From positions 1,054,001 to 1,118,000 of the forward strand of contig NC_057321.1 in NCBI RefSeq assembly GCF_000687475.1: DNA of 64,000 nucleotides. Direction: 5' to 3'. This document shows positions 46,101 to 57,763 of the stretch, in pieces. The number at the start of each line of letters is the position of its first letter. Position 1 is the first letter of the stretch. The position numbers and the translations under genes were made by a program. The stretch is from Ustilaginoidea virens (lineage: Eukaryota; Ascomycota; Sordariomycetes; Hypocreales; Clavicipitaceae). Under the pieces are notes generated by a model that was not told where the DNA came from, ran no database searches, and saw nothing but the letters and a program-made list of their open reading frames with translations.

Positions 46101-47479
46101 CCCTCGGCCTGTACAACCTCGACCTTGCGCTCCTGGTAGCCCAGCAGTCGCAGCGCGACCCGCGCGAATACCTGCCCTTTATCCAGAACCTGCACGAGCT
46201 GCCGGAGCTGCGGCGCCGGTTCGACATTGACGACCACCTAGCCCGGCGGGCCAAGGCGCTCGACCACCTGCACGCGCTGGACTCGTTTGACGACTTCTGC
46301 GCCTACGCCACCAAGCACGCCCTGTACCAGGATGCCCTGCGCATATCGCGCTACGACAGCGCGCGCCTGGCGGCCGTCACGTCCCTCTACGCCGCGCACC
46401 TCGAGTCCAAGTCGTGCTACCGCGAGGCCGGCCTCGCCTACGAGTCGCTCAAGAAGTACGCCAAGGCCACGTCGTGCTACCGCGCCGCGGGGGCAGCCTG
46501 CTGGCAGGAATGCCTCTACACGGCGCAGCGGCAGCGGCACCCGCCCATGTCGGCCGAGGCCATGGCCGACCTGGCCACCAGCCTCGCCGACGCCCTGTGG
46601 GAGGCCAAGGACTACGCCGCGGCCGCCACGATCCACCTCGAGCACCTGTCGTCCGTCGAGACGGCCATCAGGTGCCTCTGCAAGGGGCACCTGTTCGCCG
46701 AAGCCATGCGGCTCGTCGTCGTCAAGTCCCGCCCGGAGCTCCTCAAGTCGGCGTTTGACGTCGGCCTCACCGAGGCCTTTGGCAGCACGACCGAGTTCCT
46801 CGCCGACTGCAGGAGCCAGCTGCGGGCCCAGGTGCCCCGCGTGCTGGAGCTGCGCCGCAAGGCCCTCGAAGACCCCGTGTCCTTCTTCGAGGGCGAGCGG
46901 GCCGGCGGGGCCGACGTCCCCGACGACGTCTCCGTGGCGGCCAGCTCGCGCGTGTCCACCAGCGCGAGCCTGTTCACCCGCTACACGGGCAAGGCCGGCA
47001 GCGTGGGGACCGCCGGCACGGGCGTCTCGCGGGCGACCAGCAAGAACCGGCGGCGGGAGGAGAAGAAGCGCGCGAGGGGCCGCAAGGGCACCGTCTACGA
47101 GGAGGAGTACCTCGTCAACAGCGTGCGCCGCCTGGTCGAGCGCGTGGCCGCCGCCAAGCCCGAGCTGGAGCGGCTGGTCTTTGCCCTCGCGCGGAGGGGC
47201 AAGACGGAGCACGCCCGCGCGGCCGAGCAGCTGATGAGCGACGTCGTCCGCGCCTGCCAGGCCGCCATACCAGAGGTGTTTCCCGCCGCGCCCGCCGCGC
47301 CCGCCGCCCAGACGCAAGGGCGCTCCGCCGGCGGCACCGACCAGGGCGAGGGCGAGGGCGACTGGGCGTGGAGGGCCACGGGCGGCGACGCCGTGCTGCG
47401 GGACTTTATGGAGGACCGGGCCAAGCATCAGGAAGCTCCTGTCATTTCTGGCCTGCAAAGGTTGGCGCTCCTGGGGTAA
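43170..47479 (+). CDS. ELP1: Elongator complex subunit 1 (IKI3/ELP1)
   Basis: Four exons (43170-43327, 43468-45197, 45328-45670, 45769-47479) give about 1313 residues, the usual length. The N-terminus MRNLRNVRFGRW and the following TVGPTEESSTIELVRV are hallmark text of the IKI3 family. The first half forms two WD40 propellers; the second half is a helical TPR-like region. Near the C-terminus lies a basic stretch (SKNRRREEKKRARGRKG) followed by TVYEEEYLVNSVRRLVERV, the conserved tRNA-binding and dimerisation region. ELP1 is the scaffold of Elongator, which with ELP3 adds carboxymethyl groups to wobble uridines (U34) of cytoplasmic tRNAs. Intron 2 (45198-45327) starts with a GTACTT donor followed by a 24-base T run and a C run. 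Intron 3 ends at an ATCCAG acceptor chosen because it restores SLR-EEDVT. The transcript converges with BUD6. Confidence 0.95.
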
Positions 47480-48112
47480 AATAAATGGATTTTGGGGTGG
47501 GAGGAGGGGGGAAGATATCTCTCGAAAGGACCAGTTAATAGTTCAACGTACCCACGTGCAAGGGGGATTCGATATTCAAGGCACAGCCGAATACACCGTC
47601 ACGTTTCCTTCCATTTCCGCTGCTGCCCGTGCCGCGTTTGACCCGATGACAAAGGCGGGACACGACGACGGCTCGCAAAGAGGTTTGGGAAGCAATTCAC
47701 GCATCCACGTACGGACTGCTGCGTTGGCCATAGACGCCACCACATGTCGACATATATTCCTGTTTCCCACGGAACATACCCCCGAGCCGCTTTTGCATGG
47801 GGGTTCCCAATCTCCTTCCCAGCCGCATTTCAACCAGTTCGCCTCCGCTATGAAACACAATCCTCTATACAGCCCCGTCCAGCCCGTGCCTTGCGGGGGA
47901 AACCAAAAGAAGAGAAAAACAAAAAGGAAGACAAGACAAAACAAAACAAAACAAAATGGGTGCCAGGGATGCTTCTGAAATGTACAAATCCCCCGTATCT
48001 GCGAGTCGCAACAAAAAAAAATAAGCATAGAATAGAATAAAATGAAGACCACCAAAAGCGCGGCAGGACGGAAATCCCCCCTGGGTGACGAAAGTCTCGG
48101 AAGCAAAGCCGT
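47480..48112. other. Convergent intergenic region between ELP1 and BUD6
   Basis: 3' flanks of both genes, with A-rich patches (47905-47957, about 48011-48021) that may supply polyadenylation context. No gene. Confidence 0.5.
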
Positions 48113-51100
48113 CTAAGCGGGCTCGTCGGCCGGCCCGTCGGGGGCTGCTGCTTCCGCCGCCGGCGCCGAATCTGCGTCGTGGAACAGCTCGCCTTCTGCG
48201 TCCGGCGCGGCGGGACTGTCTTCGTCGCCGCCCGCCTCGCCGCTCGGCAACCCGTCCTCCCCGATCGGGTCTTCGGGGATGATGCCGTTTTGGCGCTCCC
48301 ACACCTCGCGCCGGATCCTCTCGTCCTTGGCCTTCCTCGCGCGCTCCACCTCCTCGAATCCGCCAGACTTCTTCAGCTTGCCGTCCTGCACAAAGTTGGC
48401 GATTTCCCGCAGCATCTCGTTGCCCTGCCGGCCTTCCAGCTCCTTTTGCCGCAGCTTCTCGGCTCGCTCAATCGCCTCCAGCCTGTTCTCGTGGTTGGGT
48501 TGAAGAGCCCGCACCTCGCCCAGCACGTCCTCCTTGGCGGCGCTCTGGTCGAGGCTGTTGCCGAGGTTCGACAGCCCCCGCGAGAACTGCCTTGCCGTGC
48601 TGGCGCTGGCGCTGGTGCCGTTGTCCTTCATCTGCTCCTTGGTCGCTTGCTCCACGAGGGTGAACGTCTCCGAGGCCTTGTCCAGGTCGTCGCGCAGGTC
48701 CACAATGAGGTCCTCCATAAGGCGCAGCTCGTCCCGGCCCTGGCAAACGTCCTCGAGCTCCTTTTCCCAAATCTTGGTCCACACGGGTTTCTCCGCCGCC
48801 ATGTAGTCTTCCATCTTCTTGAGCTCCTTGACAAGACCGGTGATGTCCTTGGCGACCTCTTCCAGCTGACGGGGCAGAGGGCGAACTCCGCGATGAACAA
48901 CGTCTTTGCGCAGGTCCTCAACCAAGTCTTGCAGATCGTCCACCTTGCCAACCAGCCGGTCGGAATCGGCGTTGAGCTGTTTCCGTCCGTTGATGACATA
49001 TGAATAGCCGGCATCGCCCTCCATGTCGGGAACGGCTGCTTTGGCAGCGACCGTTTTCACATTCGCGGCCTGGAGCCGAATGGCCGACATGGACTTTTGA
49101 ATATCCGACTCAAAGCTCGAGTACGTCTGCCGCAGGACGGCCAAATCGCGTCGCAGACTTTGCAGCTCTCCGGCTTGACCAGCGTCGACCTTGCGAGCAG
49201 CCGCCGCCGCGCCTGGTTGTGTTCTCACGACGCCGCCTTCCGCGACGGAGGCGGCCGGCGGCGCGGCCGAGGCCAATCGAGCCAGTTCAGTCGCCGTTTC
49301 ATGCTGTCTGTCGGACACTCGTTGCAACATGGTGCCTTGATCATCCACGTTTTGCTTTACAGACTGAACAATCTTGGTCAACGCCAGAAGGCCGTCGTCA
49401 AAGTGCCGCTTGACCTCGTCCAAAGGTTCTACATTGAGAACCAGGACGGTTCGATCCTTTATATCAGCCAAGTCTTCAAGCTCGTGTCGAACGCCCGACA
49501 CGGGGTCTTGAATATATATCTCAGGCAAGTCGGTGCCGTTTTGCTGCGTGTTCCAGGAAAACTTCTCAATGAAAGCCAGTTGTAACCTTCCGATTGACAG
49601 CTCATCTCGTCCTTCCGCCAACACAATCTTCTTGACTTTTGACCGGTATTGCAGAAACAGTGTCAGGTCCTTTGTTGGAGTCGGGGGAGGTGAGACCTGA
49701 GAAGAAAATTCACCAGGCTTCGATTCATTGGGGTGGACAAGAGACGGCGGTTCGCTTGTCCTTGTCCTTGTCCGAAACGGCTTATTCGGTTCCGACTCCG
49801 CCCGACCAGTGCCGCCCAGATATGCCGCTGGTTCCTGCAACGGTCCACTCAACGTCGCGCTGGGGGCGTTGTTCTCTTCCGGGTTCATGGGGGTGTCGGT
49901 CAGCTCAACTGGCATCTTTTGACGCTGAGTGGTGGCGGAATCCTCGGGCACGCCAGGCATTCGAGAAGGGGAGGATTCTTTAGCCGCCGGCTTGGGTTGG
50001 CTTGACAGCGTGCGGCTGTGGCGAACAGATTGACGGGATTGTACGGCTTTCAGGGATTCCCTTGCCTCTTTCCTGCCTCTGTTGGGGATTGGTGTGTTCT
50101 GCGAGGGCAGCATTGGCATTCCATTTGCCGCGGCTCCCAGGTGCTTTGAGATCTGATATTGTGAATATCTTCGCGACGCTCGGCGTTCGAGATCACCGCC
50201 CTTTTGAAGAGCTGCCAAGGCACTCGATTGCTTATCAGGCGGTGGCGGCGGCGGAGGTGGTGGGAAGGCATCGATATTTATTTCGGCAACTGATGACGAT
50301 GACGATGCTGAGGGCATTATGGCGGGGTCTTCAGACGGATAGGGAGGTAGCGAGGGAACGTTTTGCATCACGGTTGATGGCTCTGCCGCGTTTGATGGAC
50401 GGGAATGGTCTTTGGGACCGTTCTGACGACGACTGGGGGAATTGTTGAAAATGGCTTGCCGAGGAGATTCGCGGTCGCCGCGCTGGGAATCGGGTCGGTA
50501 TCCATTCTCCAATCCCTCGTCCAGTAGGTTGGTCAAGCCGCTGTTGCCGCTCGCAGTCGTGCTGACACTCGTCGTCCGTTCTGGTAAGCTGGCATCGCGC
50601 TCTCGTCCTTGCTTCTGCCGCAGTCGTTGCTGCTTGCGTTTCAGACCGTGCAGCAGATTGATGATGATGTCTCGAATGCGCGGAAGGTACTTCTCGAGGC
50701 TTTCGGCGCTGGCTTCCTGGCTAAGCGTAGCCTCCAGGATGTGCCTAAGGAGATCGGGGACGTTTCCCAAATCTGATGTATCGACATTGATGGCGGTAAA
50801 GGCTCTACAAGCCATATTGAACTCGTAACCCAGGCGAACGTAGACGTCGGAAACCTGGGTGTCCGAGGCAAGTCCGCGTGACCATTGCGTCAAGGTCTCG
50901 AGCAGCTGCTTCGTAGCAACGAGCAGGTGGGTAACGCTTTTTTCGATTTGCGACAACGGCATGCTAGATGAGCCACCAGAGCCCTTGTGGAAGCACTCAG
51001 TCAGCATCTAGCCCGAAGAAGAAGAAGAAGAAGAAGAAGAAGAAGAAGAAAAAAAAAGCCCCGTCTCGAGGCTGCGGGGCTGGAGCAAAGAGCAAGTTCT

Positions 51101-51289
51101 CACCTCGCGGTTGGTTCGTCGTGATGAAAGGCTCCCTTGGGCAGGGCGATTAGAAGAATTGGACGATCGAGGTTGTACGCCTCCATTGCCAGGAGAGTTG
51201 GGTCGCACACTGGGCGGTGGTCCTGGATCAGCGCCAGGGGAGCGACGTTGCGAGTAGGCCCGCTGCGATGAGCTGGACGACGCCTGCAT
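48113..51289 (-). CDS. BUD6: Bud6/Aip3 actin-interacting polarity protein
   Basis: Two exons, 51104-51289 and 48113-51007, join in phase over a 96-nt intron (GTGAGA donor, GGCTAG acceptor) giving 1026 residues. The N-terminal region after the join (SQIEKSVTHLLVATKQLLET and onward) is the helical domain of fungal Bud6. A disordered middle follows, with a nine-proline run. The C-terminal half begins LFLQYRSKVKKIVLAEG and continues into long coiled coils, the AIP3 domain. In yeast Bud6 binds actin monomers and stimulates formins at growth sites; in hyphae it is part of the polarisome at tips and septa. The intron is mostly a TTC microsatellite, which in sense RNA forms the polypyrimidine tract before the acceptor. 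The tail is acidic and Ala-rich. Confidence 0.93.
51018..51048. repeat. GAA/TTC microsatellite in the BUD6 intron
   Basis: About ten uninterrupted GAA units on the plus strand, which read as TTC in the BUD6 transcript, directly upstream of the 3' splice site. Confidence 0.9.
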
Positions 51290-52409
51290 GGTGTCTGTGT
51301 CTGTCTGGTGGTGAACTCGGAGCTGGTTTCCCGGGTTCTGGCCCGATTTTGAATTGCTCGAGATATCCAGTCGTTAAATGATTTTCTGATTCCGCACAAG
51401 TCACACAGGTGTCTGCCCGACGGGCGAATTCCGGTAGTCGGCTGGGAGTGTGGCGTCGTTAGGTTGGGTTGCAATAACTGAACATGTACGGCGTGGCGCG
51501 CACACGGTTGACTCGAGTGAAAGCAGCAAAGGGCTCATCCAAGGACGGGAGGACAAGTGAAGAAGGCGAAATGTAGGCAAAGATGCGCCAGTCGGATAAT
51601 GATGACGCCAGGAAGCATATGCGATGGATGGAAAGCGACTCCAGGGCAAAACATCAAAATGCTGAGGCGAAGTTCAGGAGGAGATCCCAGCGAGACCAAT
51701 CACGTCGGCGAAAAGTGCCAGACGTCCAGGGCGGCGGGCTGGGAGGCACCAATCCCAGGGATCTGAGGAGTCAGTCAGGACCAAGTTTGACGGTCGGTGG
51801 AACATGCGCTAGAGGCAGTGTACAGTGTACATACATACATGGCACCGGTACTACCAGCCTTAAGGGACATCCATCAGGGAGTTGGGAAAACGGATACATG
51901 CGCCGTATGTCCAACCATAACTTATTCAGTACGGCATACCACCTTTATCATAATAGTCAACTGCTCCGTACGGTAGTCACATAGTACTCGTTTCTTCAAG
52001 TTTCGGACAAGCCAGTCACAAGTTTCAGCCGAGTCAGTCGCAAGCTCCAGCACCAAAACGTCGCCGTGCCAGTGCAAGGTAAGCTCGAGAGAGGTACTTG
52101 TCAGGTACATGTACTTTGCTTGGCCCAGCACGTGCGCAAGCTGTCAGCTGGTCTCGTCGGGCCGGTCATGCAATCGCTTCAACCCCAGGAGGGAATGAAG
52201 CGCCAACGAGGCTGGTTTTTGTTGACTCGGCGAGGAACTCCGTGGACGATGCACCATTCATCATATCGTCTCGGTTTCTTCAGACACTGACAGATTCCAG
52301 ATGGCCAAGGATCGATGATTCCTTCTTCAATGGCAGCAAGGACCGCGGGTTGACACAGTTCTCGTCGCTGGAACCCGCCTACTCCCGACCCACCCTAGGA
52401 ATCCAGCGT
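51290..52409. other. Divergent intergenic region between BUD6 and the UCH gene, including 5' leader
   Basis: Probably contains both promoters. A TACTCCG-like motif (51964-51972) and short ACAT repeats (51829-51840) are visible. The last part is probably transcribed as the first, non-coding exon of the UCH gene. No other gene. Confidence 0.5.
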
Positions 52410-52554
52410 GTAAGTACGATTACGATGAAACAGCAGGGGAGACTGGTATTGATTTCAGCCAGATTTAACCCGTCTACTCGCAGTTCGTCACCCTCGTCCG
52501 ACGACACCGTCTCACCACACAGGCCTGCCACGCTCAAGCCCGCCATCTTTGCAG
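52410..52554 (+). other. Predicted 5'-UTR intron of the UCH gene
   Basis: A strong GTAAGT donor at 52410 and a CTTTGCAG acceptor ending at 52554 lie just ahead of the UCH start codon. After splicing, the frame upstream of the ATG at 52562 meets a stop (TAG) within five codons of the join, so the upstream exon cannot extend the protein. This supports both the start choice and a leader intron. Confidence 0.6.
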
Positions 52555-52561
52555 GCAAATC

Positions 52562-53329
52562 ATGCCCGCAGAAGGCGTCTGGATCTCGCCCACGGGCCAG
52601 AAAGTCTTTATCCCACTGGAAAACAACCCCGATGTGTTTGCCTCTCTGGCGCTCGACCTGGGGATATCCCCCTCGCTGGGCTTCTACGACGTCTACTCTC
52701 TCGACGACGCATCCCTCCTCTCGCACATCCCTCGCCCTGTGCTCGCCCTGATCCTCATCTCGCCTAGTGACATGCAGACGGCGGTCCGTCAGCAAGACGG
52801 CCTCCCAAAGAGTGCCAAAACCCTGACGTACGACGGGAGCGGTGCGGATGAAGCCGTCGTCTGGTTTCGTCAAACAATCGGCAATGCGTGCGGCATGTAT
52901 GCTCTTCTGCACTCCGTAGCCAACGGGGAAGCCAGAAGGTTTGTGCGAAGCGGCTCCCTGTTGGACAAGCTTCTTGAGGATACCGCGCCGCTGAAGCCTG
53001 AAGCCAGAGCCAAGGCTGTGCATGATAACCAGGAGCTGGAGGAAGCTCACATGCGCGCGGCCAGATTGGGGACCTCGGAGACGCCGCCAGCCAATATCCG
53101 CGCTGGGAATCACTTTATATCCTTTGTCAAGGGGAGAGACGGGCATCTCTGGGAGCTCGAGGGTAATGCGGATGGTCCGATTGATCGGGGCAAGCTGGCG
53201 GAAGGTGACGATATGCTTGGGGGGAATGCCATCGGGCAGGGTGTGGGAAGATTCATCCAGTTTGCCAAGGGTAATTTGAACTTTAGCATCGTAGCTTTGG
53301 CTAAGAAGGAGGAGGGGAAGGATGATTGA
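52562..53329 (+). CDS. Ubiquitin C-terminal hydrolase, UCH family (UCHL3/YUH1 type)
   Basis: Single coding exon, 255 residues. The opening KVFIPLENNPDVFASL and IPRPVLALILISP follow the UCH (peptidase C12) pattern. The active-site loop is FRQTIGNACGMYALLHS, with the oxyanion glutamine at residue 104 and the nucleophile cysteine at 110; the catalytic histidine is H184 in NHFISFV. The fourth residue, Asp in human UCHL1/UCHL3 (YELDG), is replaced by Glu200 here (LWELEG). Glu may serve the same role and could be common in Sordariomycetes; I cannot check this. These enzymes remove small adducts from the ubiquitin C-terminus and process ubiquitin or NEDD8 precursors in cytosol and nucleus. No C-terminal extension of the UCH37 type is present. 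Confidence 0.93.
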   Translation: MPAEGVWISPTGQKVFIPLENNPDVFASLALDLGISPSLGFYDVYSLDDASLLSHIPRPVLALILISPSDMQTAVRQQDGLPKSAKTLTYDGSGADEAVVWFRQTIGNACGMYALLHSVANGEARRFVRSGSLLDKLLEDTAPLKPEARAKAVHDNQELEEAHMRAARLGTSETPPANIRAGNHFISFVKGRDGHLWELEGNADGPIDRGKLAEGDDMLGGNAIGQGVGRFIQFAKGNLNFSIVALAKKEEGKDD

Positions 53330-53868
53330 CGGACACTGATTGGTTTGCCTCCTTTGCTTCCTTTGCTTCCTTCGGAGTTCTGAAATCCAAGCAGCGACCA
53401 GGCGGTGGTTGGGTATGTCTGTTGGGTCTGGTGGGCCTGGTGCGCAATGGAGGCCGGGCACAGCGAGCATGGATGGTGCTCCAGTGGACGTTGACCCTGT
53501 ACAGCAGCTCCACTGCACTAATCAGCCCTGGCAGTGGTCGTACCAGACATGTGCATATCTGTATGTACAGTATCTGTCACCTGGCCGCCTCACTGCTCGG
53601 CGGGTCCTGTTTGTCGCTTTCCGGCCCACCAGACTTGACCCGGGTGGACCCAGCCTCTTCTCTGCCTCGCGTCACCAGCACCGCTTCCCACATATCGTCT
53701 CATCATGCTTGGAACTGCTTGCCCAGCCCTTGTCGCGTGGGCTGTTCCATTATTCCTCGCAGACCCGACAGACCCGAAATAAAAGGAGGTCTTGTGCAAT
53801 CGTGTATACCCGTATACCTGTTCGACTCGGACGACGTCGTCCACGGCCTCGGCCGTATCCGCGCGGGG
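53330..53868. other. Short intergenic region before the sugar porter
   Basis: Contains a TTTGCTTCC near-repeat (about 53346-53370). A longer forward frame overlaps but lacks coding features before 53869. It probably holds the transporter's promoter and leader. Confidence 0.45.
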
Positions 53869-55676
53869 ATGGACGGTTTGCAAGCCCTCCTGACACCAGC
53901 CAACGGGCAAGGAGAGGACGACGATCTAGGGTTCAATGCTGCTCAAGACATTCACCAACCCTCGCTGTCAGGGGCCGCCGACGCTAGGCCAGGCACTTTT
54001 CTTTTGGCCTTGACCTTTGCGGCCGGAATCAGCGGTCTCCTGTTTGGATGTAAGTCACACGAAGCGCAAGCGGTCTTGGGACAGCTGGACTGGGGAATTC
54101 AGGATTGAGCATTGGGGCACTTCTAACAAGCCCCAATGGCCAGATGACACGGGTGTTGTTTCCGCAACCCTGGTGTCGATTGGGACGTCATTGTCGAACC
54201 GCGAGCTCACTTCCATGGACAAGTCAATCATCACGTCGTCAACCTCGCTCCTTGCCCTTGTCGTATCGCCGTTTTCATCCATGTTGGCCGACCGCCTGGG
54301 CCGCAAACGAGTCATACTGTACGCAGACGTGCTCTTCGTCCTGGGAGCCATCGTGCAAGCAGCATGCTCTGCGGTGCCCGCCATGGTCGCCGGGCGCTGC
54401 ATCATAGGTGCTGGCGTTGGAGCGGCCAGCTTCGTGGTGCCCCTGTATATCGCAGAGCTGGCCCCCGCCTCCCACCGCGGACGGCTGGTGACGGCCAATG
54501 TCATGTTCATCACGCTGGGGCAAGTGGTCGCATACCTCATTGGCTGGCTGTTCTCAACCTTTGGCTCCCAGGAAACGGCATGGCGGTGGATGGTTGGGCT
54601 TGGTGCTCTTCCCGCCGGTCTGCAAGCCGCCGTCATAGCTTTTATGCCAGAGACGCCACGGTGGCTTGTCAGCGTGGGCAGATCTGTCGAAGCAAAGGCC
54701 GTTCTCGGTCGAGTCAGCGGAGGAGCAAGCGGAGCCAAAGAGGCCGCAGCGACGATAAGAGAGATTGAAGTGGAGATGCGCGAGGAGGAGGAGGCTAGGA
54801 AGGGGCGCCGTCAGCATGGCTCGAAAAGCAGCTGGCTCGGTCGATGGCAGGACCTTGTCCACGAGCGCAAGAACCGACGGGCCCTGGCCATTGCATGCCT
54901 GCTGCAAGGTCTGCAGCAACTGTGTGGCTTTGTAAGTGTTGCGACGTTGGGCGGGAGGCAGCATTGTCTGTCGAACCCGCGATGCCATGTGACGGTTGTT
55001 GACCGACAGGACTTTTTTCGTATATCGAACCGGCAATTGGCGGCGTGACTGACAAGATTTGCAGAACTCCCTCATGTACTTTTCAGCCACGATATTTGCC
55101 ATGGTTGGGTTCGACAGCCCGACCTTGACCTCGCTCACAGTTGCCGTCACCAATTTCCTCTTTACGTTGACGGCGCTGGGACTGGTGGACCGCGTCGGAC
55201 GACGGCGCGTCTTGCTGTATTCGATACCCGTCATGATATTGGGCCTGCTTCTCACGGCGTGGGGGTTCTCGTTTCTCCCCATCGGCGAGATGCAACCCAA
55301 GGGTCCGTCGTCGGATCCCGGAGCCCAGGCTCAGGCTGCGGCTGCAGCGCACATGGTCTTGGTCAGCATCATGGTCTACGTGGCGGCATACGCCCTCGGG
55401 TTAGGAAACGTCCCCTGGATGCAGAGCGAGCTGTTTTCCTTGTCGGCACGGTCACTCGGAAGCGGCATTGCCACCGCGACCAACTGGGGCGCCAACTTTG
55501 CGATCGGACTGACTTTCCTGCCCTTGATGGATGCGTTGAGCCCCCCGTGGACGTTTGTGCTGTACGCCCTGATATGCGGTGGGGGATATATCCTGGTCTG
55601 GAGGATATACCCGGAAACAGCGGGCCTGAGTCTGGAGGAAGCAACGGCATTGTTGGAGCGAGGCTGGGGCGTATGA
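53869..55676 (+). CDS. MFS sugar porter, myo-inositol transporter type
   Basis: Exons 53869-54049, 54144-54931 and 55065-55676 join in phase (GTAAGT donors; GCCAG and TGCAG acceptors) into 526 residues. After an acidic cytosolic N-terminus the first helix ends in GLLFGYDTGVVSATL, completed across intron 1. Sugar-porter signatures are present: ADRLGRKRVI between helices 2 and 3, PETPRWLVSVGR after helix 6, QQLCGFNSLMYFSATIF in helix 7 (completed across intron 2), VDRVGRRRVLL and a final PETAGLSLEEA. The text SIGTSLSNRELTSMDKSIIT and PLYIAELAPASHRGRLVT is closest in my memory to fungal ITR-type inositol/H+ symporters, so substrate assignment is by resemblance. Twelve plasma-membrane helices are expected. 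The start is the first ATG near the acidic N-terminus; a slightly longer upstream frame exists. Confidence 0.9.
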
Positions 55677-56937
55677 GTCGACCCGAGGCCGGCATCGTCT
55701 GGCGGTAGACGGTCCTTTGACTGAGACGACTGGCGTACGGTACGGTACGCCCGTGCTTGTGCTTCTTTGGAATCCGCCACGGCACAATGCGCTTACCGGA
55801 AGCCTGGAACGCAAGGTGTAGGGCTCAATGGAAATCATGTACCCCACCAGCGCAGTTTCAAGAGCATCATCAAAGGCAGCCCCCCTCTTCCCTGGCATAA
55901 AGGGGCACTACTACTATTAGCCAGGGGTGCGGACTAGCGCCTGGTCGGAATCTGTACGAGTAGCTCCGTAAAGACAAGGATATAGACCTTTTGGCACGCT
56001 GCGAAACGAACGCCAAGAATGCAGCAGAAAACGCAGCCAAGCTCTCGGGGCATTGGCGTTTTCAGCTCAGAACGGCCATGGCTGCAGACCAGCACGGAGC
56101 GTATAAGCGTTCGCAGCCACTGCACAGATGACTCTGAGTACATGTAGTGTAGTGTTCGATTAGACTGGGTAATACATACCTTAGCAGGCATTATTCACCC
56201 GTGGAACTACTTGCCGCAGAGCCCCGTCCCAAGTCCCAGGTGCGCAGCGTTGTACGACAAGGGGCCCCCGGCAACGGCATGTCTAAAGCGCGTCATCGCG
56301 CATGGCAACGAATAATTTCCGCTTCCGGGGTTCTCGGTGTTTGGTTGGCCGAGCTCCGTCCGGCCGTCGACTTGACCCACGGGACAAGCCCTTGGCCACG
56401 CGGTGTGGGCACTTGCTGCAAGCATCGTCAATACGGAGTAAATGTCGGGCAAGGTAAGGGGTCGCATGAGGCGCTCGTGCCGGCTTTAGCCGAGGGGCGC
56501 CAGGATGGAGACGGCGCTACCGTAATGGCGATGAGTTGACGACTTGCGACGGCGACAGACGGATACAGGGATGGCAAAGCGTTCGGCGTCGATCGGCCCA
56601 GTCCCGGACTGTCGAGCCGATGGCCGAGAAGCGAGCCTCGGCTGGCTGGGCTCCGGGCACTACGTGGAGCTTTGTTTTTCTATTTTTTTCCTCCGTCGAT
56701 TTGTAAGCCTGAGAGCACTATGTTGTACCTGTGTAGTCCTTGCAGCTTGGCAGTGGGTGGTTTGAGGCGGCCTGGGTCCTGCAGTGGGAGCGAGCCGGAC
56801 GGGCTGGACTTGGCCCACGACTCATCATCAATTTACCACAAGATTTGCGCTTCTAATCTACGCGAGAATGAATACAAGTGCGTCGAGTCTGTGTGTGTGT
56901 GTGTGTGTTTTTATTTTTTATTTTTTATTTTTTATTT

Positions 56938-57008
<71 letters not shown>

Positions 57009-57763
57009 ATTTTTTATTTTTTATTTTTATTTTTATTTTTTATTTTTTATTTTTTATTTTTTATTTTTTAATTTTTATTTTGCGTCGTCCTACTAGGGAG
57101 CAGAATGAGCGCGCTGGCTACCTAATCAAGGCTCAAGGAAAGCGCTACCGAGGTCCACAGAACTACTCCAGCCAGCAACTGACCCACCCGGCAAACCTCC
57201 GCTGCGCTCGCAGACTTCCCGGTCCACATTCAACCCAGCCCCACAGCCGGCCCACAGTTGGCCCACAGTCGGCCCAATTGATCCATGACATTGGACGCCC
57301 GCGGTCTGCGCCACCTCGGAGGCCGACCCACCCCGCTGTTCGCTCGCCTTCTCCTAACGCCGGCGTGCGCTCCACCCTCGCCCGTTGCCAACTCAACTGC
57401 TGGCTTGTTGGCGGTAGGCGGCTGGCACCTGTCGGCAACGGGCCCGCAGATCTCTGACTACCGAGTACGGAGTATGCCAGCTCGACTCTTTCCCCGGCCA
57501 ACATGCTTTAAAAGCCAATGTCCCCTCCCATCTTCCTCTCCCCCGTTGGAAGCTGCGGGATTGCCCTCTTCTGGAACGCGGTGTGCCGAGCCCAGTCACG
57601 GAAGCCTCCACTTGCATCACCGCGGGCGCAAAGCAGCCCGAGGACTTGCTTGCCTGCTTCAACAAGAACAAAGGAGAACTAGGCAACGAGGCCCAAGGAA
57701 AAGAAGCCATCTGAGCCATCCCCCCCCCTTCCCCACCCCCCTCCAGGCGCCTGTCTGCCCACC
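55677..57763. other. 2.1-kb intergenic region with a TTTTTA satellite
   Basis: A tract of TTTTTA/TTTTA units spans about 56909-57080, preceded by a GT repeat (56889-56908). Proline/CT-rich sequence from 57140 to 57760 is probably the promoter and leader of the DHA1 transporter. A GTACGGT triplet occurs at 55737-55750. No gene is supported. Confidence 0.5.
56909..57080. repeat. TTTTTA simple-sequence tract
   Basis: About 170 bp of irregular TTTTTA and TTTTA units directly after a GT repeat. It is open in several frames as F/Y/L-rich text, which is an artefact of the repeat. Confidence 0.95.

Noticed and set aside
46238..47458. 406-codon open frame on the minus strand
   Set aside because: It lies antisense to ELP1 coding sequence; open antisense frames are expected in GC-rich genes, and the text is Gly/Ala/Arg-rich with no domain.
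52379..53518. 379-codon open frame on the minus strand
   Set aside because: Antisense to the UCH gene, whose catalytic motifs prove the plus-strand frame.
56878..57096. Phe/Tyr/Leu-rich frames at the TTTTTA tract as membrane proteins
   Set aside because: They are translations of a simple-sequence repeat in several frames.
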